From an uncultured Bacteroidota bacterium (GTDB lineage Bacteria; Bacteroidota; Bacteroidia; Chitinophagales; Chitinophagaceae), in assembly GCA_903839875.1 (NCBI GenBank), contig CAIMDZ010000125.1, positions 1-56,534 on the forward strand: 56,534 nt of DNA, written 5' to 3'. Within the stretch, counting starts at the first letter, position 1. Every line of letters starts with the position of its first letter. Below are positions 42,414 to 50,151 of this stretch, in pieces. A model generated the notes under the pieces. That model was not told the origin of the DNA and did no database searches. It was given only the letters and a program-made list of their open reading frames with translations. The translations under genes were made by a program, and so were the position numbers.

Positions 42414-43991
42414 ATGAAAGCATGCTGGTTATTATTTCTCGTTTTTGCACCGTTTTTTCTTAACGCGCAGATTATATCTACAATCGCTGGAGGTGGCGTA
42501 GGTGGAGACGGAAGTCCTGCAACTTCTGCTAGTATTTTTTGCCCTGAGCAATTAACGATTGACGTTTACGGAAATATTTATTTTACTCAGGCATTAAGCC
42601 ATAAAATACGGAAAGTAAATGTTCTTGGAATAATAACAACTATTGCCGGTACAGGTATTGCTGGATTTAGCGGTGATGGAGCCGCCGCAACGTCTGCTGA
42701 ATTATTCCAACCATCAGGGATAACAACTGATACAGTTGGTAATATTTATTTTTGCGATCAAGGAAATAGTAGAATTCGTAAGGTGGATGTTTCAACTGGA
42801 ATTATTACTACAATAGCAGGCGTAGCAAGTTCCGGGTATAATGGTGATCATATTCCTGCAACAACAGCTATGCTGAATAATCCTTACGGCGTTTTTTTTA
42901 AGGAGCCTGGAGAACTCTATGTTTCTGACAATGCAAATCATAGAGTGCGAAAAATTGACGTATATGGAAATATTACCACAATTGCCGGTAATGGCATGGT
43001 CGGCGGCGGCGGAGTTGGCGGACCTGCTACCGCCGCTCAGTGCAGTCCAACAAATGTTTGTTTTGATTCGTCGGGCAATATTTTTATTTCAGATGAGGCG
43101 ACTTACAGAGTACGTAAGATAAATACTTTAGGTGTCATAACTACAGTCGCAGGAGATAGTATGTCTTATATATATACTGGTGATGGTGTGCCGGCTACAA
43201 ATGCACCAATAGCTCCTGTATATATAGCCGTCGATAAATATGGTGTACTTTATATTCCAGACTCGTACAATGACAGGGTACGCATGGTAGATACCTTTGG
43301 TATAATTCACACTATTGCAGGAAATGGCTCTCCAGGATATGCCGGAGACGGGGGACCAGCTACCGCAGCACAAGTAGAAAATCCAAGTTCAATTGCATTT
43401 GACATTTGTGGCAACATGTACATAACGCAAATTGACAATCCGCGAATTCGGAAAGTGACTTTCGCGCCTATTTTAACACATCCCACTATTTCCCTTTCAG
43501 GAACAGTATCTGTTCCTGTTGGCAGTTCAGTAACCGTAAATGCAACTGTAGCTAGTGCTGGTAGCAGCTATATTATTCACTGGATGAATCATGGAATAGA
43601 GTTTACTTCTACAAGCATTCCATTGGTAACTTATATAAAACTTGCTGGCACCGATACAATAACTGCGCGGGTTGTTTCTACTGCCACTTACGGTTGTTAC
43701 GATTCTACTACTTCAAGTGGACATATAGTTGAAGAAGTGACAACGGGTGTTAATTATTTTAGTAAAAGACAAAATATAATAGTTATTTACCCCAACCCAG
43801 CCACCACAGAAATAACCATCACCGCTCCCGATATGATAAACACCCTGATTATTACAAACCTTGTTGGGCAAACTATTTTCAACCAAAAAACAAATACACA
43901 ACAAGTGGAGGTTGATGTATCAGGTTTCCCTGCCGGGGTTTACTTTGTAAAAATAAACGGGAGTGAGGTGAGAAGGTTTGTGAAAGAGTAG
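42414..43991 (+). CDS. Secreted NHL-repeat protein with T9SS sorting domain (paralogue 3)
   Basis: A 525-residue exported protein. The signal peptide is KACWLLFLVFAPFFLNAQ, followed by about six NHL repeats (20-350; GFSGDGAAAT, GNIYFCDQGNSRIRKVD, GYAGDGGPAT). Unlike its two paralogues it has an extra Ig-like/PKD-type domain (about 355-445; ISLSGTVSVPVGSSVTVNA, then HWMNHG) before the T9SS type A domain YPNPATTEITITAPD...EVRRFVKE. The sorting domain is nearly identical in DNA to that of paralogue 1. About 180 nt of AT-rich sequence, with no clear leader element, separates it from paralogue 2. Confidence 0.87.
   Translation: MKACWLLFLVFAPFFLNAQIISTIAGGGVGGDGSPATSASIFCPEQLTIDVYGNIYFTQALSHKIRKVNVLGIITTIAGTGIAGFSGDGAAATSAELFQPSGITTDTVGNIYFCDQGNSRIRKVDVSTGIITTIAGVASSGYNGDHIPATTAMLNNPYGVFFKEPGELYVSDNANHRVRKIDVYGNITTIAGNGMVGGGGVGGPATAAQCSPTNVCFDSSGNIFISDEATYRVRKINTLGVITTVAGDSMSYIYTGDGVPATNAPIAPVYIAVDKYGVLYIPDSYNDRVRMVDTFGIIHTIAGNGSPGYAGDGGPATAAQVENPSSIAFDICGNMYITQIDNPRIRKVTFAPILTHPTISLSGTVSVPVGSSVTVNATVASAGSSYIIHWMNHGIEFTSTSIPLVTYIKLAGTDTITARVVSTATYGCYDSTTSSGHIVEEVTTGVNYFSKRQNIIVIYPNPATTEITITAPDMINTLIITNLVGQTIFNQKTNTQQVEVDVSGFPAGVYFVKINGSEVRRFVKE
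43790..43991 (+). repeat. T9SS sorting-domain cassette, copy 2
   Basis: This is the partner of 40411-40612, at about 96-97 percent identity by eye. The similarity drops sharply at its 5' edge (CCCCAACCC). Confidence 0.85.
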
Positions 43992-44016
43992 TAGCTGCGT
44001 AGAAAAAAGAGTTTTT

Positions 44017-44174
44017 GCCGTCAGCACACCTTCAAGGGTGTCAGACGGCTAAAAACGGAGCTGAGCATTTAGATGAAACAAGATAAAATGAAGCGTCCGG
44101 TATAAGTTGTACTACCGGAATTCTATGCGCTTAACGAAACACCCGTCTGACACCCTTAGAGGTGTGCTGACGGG
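44017..44174. repeat. BIME-like pair of inverted 33-nt hairpins
   Basis: The 33-nt hairpin at 44017-44049 (GTCAGCACACC...GGGTGTCAGAC core) and that at 44142-44174 are near-perfect reverse complements of each other (about four mismatches). Each is an imperfect palindrome. A smaller hairpin CCGGTA...TACCGG (about 44096-44117) sits between them. The symmetric arrangement after the last NHL gene resembles bacterial interspersed mosaic elements and may also act as a transcription end. Confidence 0.7.
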
Positions 44175-44213
44175 GTTTCTACCTGTAAATGATCTCACAT
44201 TTCGCCGTTGTTG

Positions 44214-44231
44214 TCCCGATAGCTATCGGGA
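44214..44231. repeat. Palindrome TCCCGATAGCTATCGGGA
   Basis: A perfect 18-nt palindrome, sister of that at 2546-2563. It lies just outside the proposed prophage end. Confidence 0.7.
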
Positions 44232-44303
44232 TCACCCACAACTTCGCGCCGGACAATCGCACATCCTATAATCTTCTAACCTGCCTGCCGGTATATAAAC
44301 GCC

Positions 44304-44405
44304 AAAATCATTTATTAACTTTAGCTAAAATCAATTATTAACTTTCACTGCGTTATTTCATCCGGAAAAACATATTAAAGCTAATATCTATAATTAACTT
44401 AGTCT
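44304..44405 (+). repeat. Candidate transposase end-binding repeats (low-coordinate end)
   Basis: Two exactly adjacent 23-bp direct repeats (44304-44326 and 44327-44349; AAAATCA-TTATTAACTTT core, three differences) are followed after 33 nt by a third, weaker copy (44383-44405; ATAATTAACTT). Two tandem sites plus one spaced site recall Mu att ends. The sequence outside them is host-like repeats. Confidence 0.5.
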
Positions 44406-44514
44406 GTGAATTTCATTTTTGCCCCTTTTTTACCCATTTAAAGCCCTCTACAATCGCATAAAAACTCCAAACCCCCACCTTTCCCCGAAATATCAAAATC
44501 TCAGCCCTTTCACC

Positions 44515-44828
44515 CGGTTCACCCCCTCACCCGTCCCGATCACCACACCTCCGGCACCAGCTCCCGCTCCGGTTCACCCCCTCCTGATCACCACACCCCT
44601 GGCACCAGCTCCCGCTCCGGTTCACCCCCTCACCCCTTCCGATCACCACACCTCCGGCACCAGCTCCCGCTCCGGTTCACCCCTTACCCCCTCCCGATCA
44701 CCACCCCTCCGGCACCAGCTCCCGCTCCGGTTCACCCCCTTACCCCCTCCCGATCACCACCCACCCGGCACCAGCTCCCGCTCCGGTTCACCCCAGCTCC
44801 CTCTCCTGATCACCACATACCCGGCACC
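44515..44828. repeat. GC-rich tandem repeat, about 48-56 bp units
   Basis: The block GGCACCAGCTCCCGCTCC followed by GGTTCACCCC occurs five times (starts 44553, 44601, 44656, 44711 and 44767), with partial units at both sides. The spacers carry GATCACCAC. Periods are 48, 55, 55 and 56 bp, so no single reading frame is kept; the proline-rich frames across it are not credible genes. The rest of 44406-44936 shows no gene. Confidence 0.8.
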
Positions 44829-44936
44829 TCCCAACCCTGAATTATTGACACATACCCCCGATTTCTTCCCTTTTGCGCCTTATCCCTCAGGCACTGGTAT
44901 CTTTATCCCAATTCAGGCAATTGCCCCAAATTCAGG

Positions 44937-45170
44937 CTACCACCGATATTTACAATTTAAACAAGTCCTCTTTACTCTGTTCGCTCCAAATTGGCCCAAC
45001 AATAACCCCAACAATGAAAATATCAAAGCAAACGGCAGCATAATAATAAAGCCTAAGCAGCCCTTTCCTAAACTATAACCCTTCCTCCCTCCGGAGACGC
45101 TACCCGATCCACACCTGGGGCATGTAACCATATAAGGCTCATTCACCGAATTAGAATAATGCTGTCTCAT
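44937..45170 (-). CDS. Small zinc-ribbon membrane protein
   Basis: A 77-residue protein with TCPRCGSGSV near residue 16 and RTCLNCKYRW at the end, two Cys pairs that can make one zinc ribbon. They are separated by a Gly/Lys stretch and one hydrophobic helix (GFIIMLPFALIFSLLGLLLG). The function is unknown. It is the last gene on the low-coordinate side of the Mu-like element, oriented with the late genes, and may be an accessory (moron) gene. Confidence 0.7.
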   Translation of the reverse strand: MRQHYSNSVNEPYMVTCPRCGSGSVSGGRKGYSLGKGCLGFIIMLPFALIFSLLGLLLGQFGANRVKRTCLNCKYRW

Positions 45171-45290
45171 AACATACCCTTTTAATAAAAGTACAAAAAA
45201 TACAATTCAAACACCCTTTAAACACCTTTTAACCCCGAAAAAAAATAACCAGCCCGAAAGCTGGTTATCTTCAACATGCTTGCTTTCCTG

Positions 45291-46031
45291 CTATAAGTTC
45301 TTTATGTCGTTATCGAAGGGCAAACGAGGTTGAATTGTATTGGACACTGTAACAGGGCTATAGCTTTTAGCGTCCAGGTCAATACTTCGTATTCCATCCC
45401 GTACAATATCCGCCACCTTGTCCCCATCTATTTCCCGGAATGAAGTATTTCCCCGGAATGTATCAAGCCCACATTCAATATATGCCTCCGTTACCTTTTG
45501 CAGAAAGTTATAAATAGCCTGTCCCTTTTCGGTGTTTACAAATACCTTCCCTGCATTTTCAATGCCAGTGGCCACCGTTTCAGTAAAGCCCAAATTTCCA
45601 TTTTCGTCAATCACGAAAGTATCAATTATTTGGGCTGCATTCACCCGCACATCATACGGAGTATTAGCGGTATAGGCATTTGCAAGGCTTTTGCTGCTTT
45701 CCGCTATGGCTGCCAGCAGTTCATCATATCCTTTCGGTTTATCCAAAATATCCATTGCCTTTACCCGGTCAATGGCTAAATGTCCCCGGCCTTCACCCTT
45801 GCCAATGGTCAGGTGTGCAGCTTCATTGCCTGTAAAAATATCATACAGCGTATTGATTGTATCATTGAAAAGCCCGTGTAGCTGTTTGCTGTTCAATGGA
45901 GGTAATCCCATGACGTTGTAAAGGTCAACTACTTTTTGCACATCGCTTTTTGCGCGGTTCCAATTACTTTTAAAATTGGTTGCAAAATGTCCAATGATGC
46001 TTATTTGCATCGGTTTCAAAGTTGCTTTCAT
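45291..46031 (-). CDS. Hypothetical prophage protein, 246 aa
   Basis: I do not recognise the family. The product is soluble, acidic and helical in the first half (MQISIIGHFATNFKSNW, then SDVQKVVDLYNVMGLPPLNS), with no membrane segment, signal peptide or catalytic motif. A segment IDTFVIDENGNLGFTE lies near the middle. The AT-rich 5' region (46032-46199) precedes it. Its place at the end of the late block, after the tape-measure-like gene, would suit a tail or accessory protein, but this is inference from position only. Confidence 0.6.
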   Translation of the reverse strand: MKATLKPMQISIIGHFATNFKSNWNRAKSDVQKVVDLYNVMGLPPLNSKQLHGLFNDTINTLYDIFTGNEAAHLTIGKGEGRGHLAIDRVKAMDILDKPKGYDELLAAIAESSKSLANAYTANTPYDVRVNAAQIIDTFVIDENGNLGFTETVATGIENAGKVFVNTEKGQAIYNFLQKVTEAYIECGLDTFRGNTSFREIDGDKVADIVRDGIRSIDLDAKSYSPVTVSNTIQPRLPFDNDIKNL

Positions 46032-46199
46032 CTTTTTATTTTTAGCTTGTTAATTGATTTTTTGTTTCAAAATATTATTACTTCCACTTCATTATACATG
46101 ACGACATAAATAATGCCGCATAAATGAAACAATTATTTTTATGAAATGCTGTATTTACAATGGTTTCAGCGTTTCTGTTTATAAAAAATGCTGCGTTTT

Positions 46200-46364
46200 T
46201 TATTCCGCTGTGTATAATAACCGCTCCCCAGGTGCCAGCCCTAACCGCCTCTTATATTTATCAATTTCACTTTTTTCATTATTGTTTGGCTCAATTGTTA
46301 CAAACCCATTTTCTAAATCTTCTGTCGTGAGTTTTTTACTCACTTTACTTTTTTTCTTTTTCAT
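46200..46364 (-). CDS. Small lysine-rich prophage protein, 54 aa
   Basis: An ORF below the usual length cutoff: ATG 46362-46364 to TAA 46200-46202. It is strongly basic at the start (KKKKSKVSKKL), then LTTEDLENGFVTIEP and a tail KRRLGLAPGERLLY. It sits 39 nt after the 124-residue gene on the same strand in an otherwise unexplained gap. The A-rich upstream sequence (AACCGGAAC before the ATG) is compatible with Bacteroidota initiation. The function is unknown. Confidence 0.5.
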   Translation of the reverse strand: MKKKKSKVSKKLTTEDLENGFVTIEPNNNEKSEIDKYKRRLGLAPGERLLYTAE

Positions 46365-46403
46365 GTTCCGGTTATTATCGCAGCATCACCCCCACACATC
46401 CGG

Positions 46404-46778
46404 TTACTTCAAAATAAAAACTTCCCTTTCCTTCACATCCTTATTCATCAAAGCAGGAGTACCACCCCATGAAAAGAAGGGATATTTTTTCTTTAATCGC
46501 TCCCTGGTCGGCTGTTCATCACCAATCTCCCTTATCCGCTCTGTGTTCTTTTCAATCAATTGCATTATTGTACATTCACTCAGATCAAATTCATTGCTTA
46601 ATTCAAACAAAACCCGTTCATACTTATAAGTCAATATCCTGGAATGGTAATAAAAGCGATACAGTAATTTTTCATTCCTTACTTTCAGCAGATCACCGGA
46701 ACGCCCTTTGCCTCCTGTCTTTTTATCAGCCTCCAAATTTGTAAACTCAACAAAAAAACGGCTACCCCTTCTTTCCAT
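46404..46778 (-). CDS. Hypothetical prophage protein with HTH-like region, 124 aa
   Basis: A 124-residue basic protein. The central part, KVRNEKLLYRFYYHSRILTY followed by YERVLFELSNEFDLSECTIMQLI, resembles a small helix-turn-helix family that I associate with Bacteroidota Mu-like phages, in which an R-N-E...RYYY-H/W-S helix precedes the recognition region. The C-terminal half (ERLKKKYPFFSWGG) is unassigned. If it binds DNA it could control late genes, but it lies downstream of the tape-measure gene. The role is inferred only weakly. Confidence 0.55.
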   Translation of the reverse strand: MERRGSRFFVEFTNLEADKKTGGKGRSGDLLKVRNEKLLYRFYYHSRILTYKYERVLFELSNEFDLSECTIMQLIEKNTERIREIGDEQPTRERLKKKYPFFSWGGTPALMNKDVKEREVFILK

Positions 46779-46867
46779 GCTTACTGTTTTATTTTAGGAT
46801 TTTCAATCTCGATAAAGTCCGGTAATACATCACTGCCAACTGTAAACTGTAAACTGCCATAGTGAGG

Positions 46868-48571
46868 TCACCTCCCCACCGGGAGCGTCCGCATAATCCG
46901 CCACAGCGCCTCCTGCACCTTCGGCTCAAAATCATCAATAGCATCCTTAATGCTCTGAAACACCTGGTGCTCCACCTTATACATCGGCGCATTCATATTT
47001 ATAGTAAACACCCGCTGCCCACCTCCCAAAATCGCATCACTCGTTCCCTCACTCCCCGCACCTGCACCGCCTGCACCACCTTTCCCGCCTTTTTCGCTTT
47101 TATCACCATTTATACTGGTTAATGGCAAATCCATTCCCATAGCAGTCCACGCTGTTTTTGGGTAATACTTCTTCATAAAGCCTCTGCCATATTCCTCAAA
47201 AGCAGCCTCATCAATAAAAAAGTTACCTCTCCCTATGCTATCTATCACCTTCTCCATCCGGGCACTGTCAATCTTCAATCCCCGTTCATTCATCCCCAGC
47301 GGCTCAGAGTTCCACATATACCCTTTCCGCTCACTGGTCATTATATGAGGGTCATTATCCCGGTTATACTTGTCCTGGTCAAATATGGCATTCCACCAGT
47401 TCTTATAAATCCCGATCTCGTTGCCAATTACATTCGCTGCGCCTTCCAGCACATTTCCTGCTGCTTTAGCCGTCTCCTGAAATAAAGGATTCCTAAGTAT
47501 TGCAGCCCCTAAATCCAGCATGTCCTTTATCAACGGATAAGCAGCCTCACCGATAGGTTTCAGAATATTAATCAGACCGCTGCCAAATTCTTTAAGTGTT
47601 GGCAATAAGTCTATAAATCCATCCACTAAATGCTCAATCTTTGGCGTTAATTCCTCCAATAAATGTGGCACCTTGTCTATAAATGGCTTCATTCTATCCA
47701 GCAGCCTTTCCATTACGGGCTGCAATTCTTTTCCCCAGGCATCTTTCATAAGCTCCCAGTTGGTGCTCATAATCTTTGCCTTGCCCCACATTGTTTTTGC
47801 CACTTCATCCTGCCCCTTATAAAATCGGCCTCCTGCGCTGGTTGCAATTTCCATTGATTTCCTGAACCACTCCAATCCTGTTCCCGCCTTGCCAAGCTGA
47901 TCCAGCCAGTAATCTGTATTTCTATGTTTTGGGTCAGCCGCCGCCAAAGTCTGCTCTGCGTTAAAGCCTGTACCCCGTAGCATTTTTCTTTCAATACCAT
48001 TAAATGCACGTTCCTCAATTACACTCTGAAGAGCATAGGTTATGCGCTGAAATTTTTCATCATTACCAAACGCAATATCCCCAATTTGCTTTAAGTCTTC
48101 TACAATTCGTGTATTCTTTTCTCCGGCGCTCAACAAATCTGCACTATGCTGATATTGCTCCTTTCCGTAAATGCTGGTTGGTAAGTATTTTTTATTTATT
48201 TCTTCAAATAGTCCCGACCCTTTTTCCTTTCCCGCCATCACCTGAAACATGCGTTCCACCTTCCCCTCTTCCATCCCGCCCAGGATAGATTCCTTAACAA
48301 AATCCTTTGTTTTATCAAACCCTCGCTCCAAACCCCTGAAAGCCAATTCACCCATCATAGTACCCTTCATCACTTCCAGTGCGCTGGTTACTCCCTTTAT
48401 TTTTTCATGCGCCCTGTCCAGCCCGTCAGTATTTACATTTATCCTATGCTCCTCACCAAGCTTATTCATATATCGGTCAATACGGTTGAATGTACGGTTC
48501 GTTGTTTCATCCAGTTTATGAAGAACATTTGTCCAATGCTCTTTTAGATACAAATCAAATTCTATATTCAT
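46868..48571 (-). CDS. Tail tape-measure-like protein
   Basis: A 567-residue protein with tape-measure traits. The N-terminus is coiled (HWTNVLHKLDETTNRTFNRI), then ALEVMKGTMMGELAFRGLERG. The TMP core has FQRITYALQSVIEERAFNGI and a following L-R-G-x-G block, comparable to the K-x-A-x-G-Q...G...E-x-L-R motif of phage tape measures. There are amphipathic/hydrophobic helices at 320-400 (VDGFIDLLPTLKEFGSGLIN) and a Gly-rich low-complexity stretch (GGKGGAGGAGAGSEG) near 510. At roughly 0.15 nm per residue it would set a tail of about 80 nm. No sheath, tube or baseplate gene is recognisable beside it. The nearest upstream genes are two small unknown proteins. Confidence 0.7.
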   Translation of the reverse strand: MNIEFDLYLKEHWTNVLHKLDETTNRTFNRIDRYMNKLGEEHRINVNTDGLDRAHEKIKGVTSALEVMKGTMMGELAFRGLERGFDKTKDFVKESILGGMEEGKVERMFQVMAGKEKGSGLFEEINKKYLPTSIYGKEQYQHSADLLSAGEKNTRIVEDLKQIGDIAFGNDEKFQRITYALQSVIEERAFNGIERKMLRGTGFNAEQTLAAADPKHRNTDYWLDQLGKAGTGLEWFRKSMEIATSAGGRFYKGQDEVAKTMWGKAKIMSTNWELMKDAWGKELQPVMERLLDRMKPFIDKVPHLLEELTPKIEHLVDGFIDLLPTLKEFGSGLINILKPIGEAAYPLIKDMLDLGAAILRNPLFQETAKAAGNVLEGAANVIGNEIGIYKNWWNAIFDQDKYNRDNDPHIMTSERKGYMWNSEPLGMNERGLKIDSARMEKVIDSIGRGNFFIDEAAFEEYGRGFMKKYYPKTAWTAMGMDLPLTSINGDKSEKGGKGGAGGAGAGSEGTSDAILGGGQRVFTINMNAPMYKVEHQVFQSIKDAIDDFEPKVQEALWRIMRTLPVGR

Positions 48572-48614
48572 ACACCTATTTTAAAAACTCGTTTAAACAT
48601 CAATTAAACACCAC

Positions 48615-48938
48615 TTACAGCTTACTAATATCAATCGGTTTTACAACATGATTTTCAATTACCTTATTCAGCGTTTCAATGGTAATCACCTGCACCCCCT
48701 TCAATCCTCCCAATGCTTCCACCGCCTCCTGTAGCATCAGGCTTGCATACACAGCATTGAAACGGGTCTCTGCCTGGTATTCTATAAGCTCAATCCTGCT
48801 CATAGCGTCCATCTTCTTTTTTTCGCTTTCAATGAACTCCTTTCTAAACAGTTCAAATTTTTCATTCGCAGCACTATCCTTACTTTCAGGCACTATGCTG
48901 GTTGCATTTTTCTTATAAAGCTTATCTAAAAATGACAT
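48615..48938 (-). CDS. Hypothetical prophage protein, 107 aa
   Basis: A 107-residue, highly charged, largely helical protein. FELFRKEFIESEKKKMDAMSRIE suggests a coiled coil (25-60), and the end LGGLKGVQVITIETLNKVIE is less polar. It lies 43 nt ahead of the tape-measure-like gene, the position of tail-assembly chaperones in many phages. No frameshift site was found, and the sequence gives no other support for that role. Confidence 0.6.
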   Translation of the reverse strand: MSFLDKLYKKNATSIVPESKDSAANEKFELFRKEFIESEKKKMDAMSRIELIEYQAETRFNAVYASLMLQEAVEALGGLKGVQVITIETLNKVIENHVVKPIDISKL

Positions 48939-48990
48939 ACCCGGTTTTTTATTGGTTAAGAAAATATTGAGTAACTACCACACTATAAAA

Positions 48991-49440
48991 TCAAAATTTA
49001 GGGTACACCCCAAACTTTGTGAAGTACTTCACCTTATATACCTCCGGTGCCAGCGTCCTCAGATCATTCAGCAGGTTTTGCTTAGTCAATTCATCAAACG
49101 TCATTTTGCTCATGGTATCTACTTTGTATTCCAGCAGCGCATCAGAATAAATTTTATTGACGTTATGATCCATATTTTTGAAATCCTTCGGGTATTTCCC
49201 CCAGCGGTCATTATAAATCACACAAAATAATGTAGCGTCATTATCCCTTATGCTCTGGAGCTTGTCCCCCTTCGCCTTGCTAAGAGCGTCCCACCCCTCA
49301 TATAGTTCCTTCGGTATTGCATAGCCCTTCACCTTTGCAGGCTCTTTAAAGTCCGTATCACTAAGCGATGAGGCAATAACCCCGTTTTTCATTTTCGCCA
49401 AAATTTCCGTTGTCAATGTCATTCCTGAATATTTTTTCAT
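48991..49440 (-). CDS. Hypothetical prophage protein, 149 aa
   Basis: I do not recognise this protein. Its 149 residues are soluble and mixed in charge, with aromatic-rich blocks (TLFCVIYNDRWGKYPKDF, VYKVKYFTKFGVYPKF). It is first in the late block, just downstream of the terminator region at 49.5-49.7 kb. Its position before a small protein and a tape measure would suit a tail-completion or tube-associated protein, but nothing in the sequence confirms that. Confidence 0.6.
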   Translation of the reverse strand: MKKYSGMTLTTEILAKMKNGVIASSLSDTDFKEPAKVKGYAIPKELYEGWDALSKAKGDKLQSIRDNDATLFCVIYNDRWGKYPKDFKNMDHNVNKIYSDALLEYKVDTMSKMTFDELTKQNLLNDLRTLAPEVYKVKYFTKFGVYPKF

Positions 49441-49860
49441 CGTTCTGTTTTTACGTTTTAAATCGTGTTTATTTTGCCCTTAAAACGAAAAAGGAGCGGA
49501 GCCAATTGCTCTACCCCCTTTTCGTTTAATCCAATCTCAAATATAGCTGCATGAAAATGCTAACTCTTATGAATAAATTTGCCAGCAAATCCTCCATCCG
49601 GAGGCAATTACCTGCATTAATCACATTAAAATTCTGATTAAATACCCACCCCTGCAATACCACTTACATTTCACTTACATCATTAAAACCTCAAACCCTT
49701 GCCAATACACAAAAAAATAACCCCCGATAAAATCGGGGGTTAAATGCTTTTCGCCTTACTGAAGGGTGAAGAGCGGGGGATGATACTGTGGACTGCAAAG
49801 ATACTGCTAAAAGCATTTTACTTGTTCATCTTATTGCCCCCACTTACATTTCAATTACAT
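49441..49860. other. Intergenic divide between prophage early and late genes
   Basis: No gene is seen in 420 nt. It contains an imperfect hairpin AACGAAAA...TTTTCGTT with inner GAGC/GCTC (49484-49526), a strong terminator (separate entry), and two direct copies of a CACTTACATTTCA-TTACAT motif (about 49662-49680 and 49842-49860). A late promoter would be expected here, but I could not identify one with confidence. Confidence 0.6.
49711..49741 (-). terminator. Terminator ending the prophage early operon
   Basis: AACCCCCGAT-AAA-ATCGGGGGTT is a perfect 10-bp stem, followed on the minus strand by TATTTTTTT. It separates the leftward early genes (55.5-49.9 kb) from the late block. Confidence 0.9.
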
Positions 49861-50139
49861 CTAAAAACCAGCCGCTATGCGTTTTTTATTTGCTTCTTCG
49901 CTGTATTCTATACCGTGTTCCAATTGGTATTCATCCGGTAGCATTGCATCCAGCATCTCAACCATTGTTACAATATTATACAGGTCATTTTCAAACATAC
50001 TACTATTATGGCATTGCACAGCCATTCTAATAGTGCCTAACATAGCTCTCATTATCGTTTCGTGCATAGCTCCATCATTTACAATAAGGTCAAATTTCAT
50101 ACCTTTTTCATTATCGGAATTTTCTTTATAATGTACCAT
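49861..50139 (-). CDS. Hypothetical prophage protein, 92 aa
   Basis: A 92-residue acidic helical protein. HETIMRAMLGTIRMAVQCHN and NIVTMVEMLDAMLPDEYQLE are amphipathic helices. It is the last gene of the early operon, 12 nt after the GemA-like gene and just before the terminator at 49.7 kb. No family was recognised. A small regulator or inhibitor is possible from its position only. Confidence 0.6.
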   Translation of the reverse strand: MVHYKENSDNEKGMKFDLIVNDGAMHETIMRAMLGTIRMAVQCHNSSMFENDLYNIVTMVEMLDAMLPDEYQLEHGIEYSEEANKKRIAAGF

Positions 50140-50151
50140 AGATGTATGTTT

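Noticed and set aside
44553-44795. CRISPR-like array
   Set aside because: The conserved blocks are tandem with near-identical spacers, so this is a tandem repeat; no cas genes are present.
44419-45078. Proline-rich open frame on the plus strand, 219 codons
   Set aside because: It runs through the GC-rich tandem array with unit lengths that are not multiples of three, and it overlaps a better zinc-ribbon gene on the other strand.
46141-46629. 162-codon plus-strand frame
   Set aside because: It overlaps two leftward prophage genes and has a composition typical of antisense shadow.
49744-49941. 65-codon plus-strand frame after the prophage terminator
   Set aside because: It overlaps the 3' end of the leftward 92-residue gene and starts inside the terminator stem.
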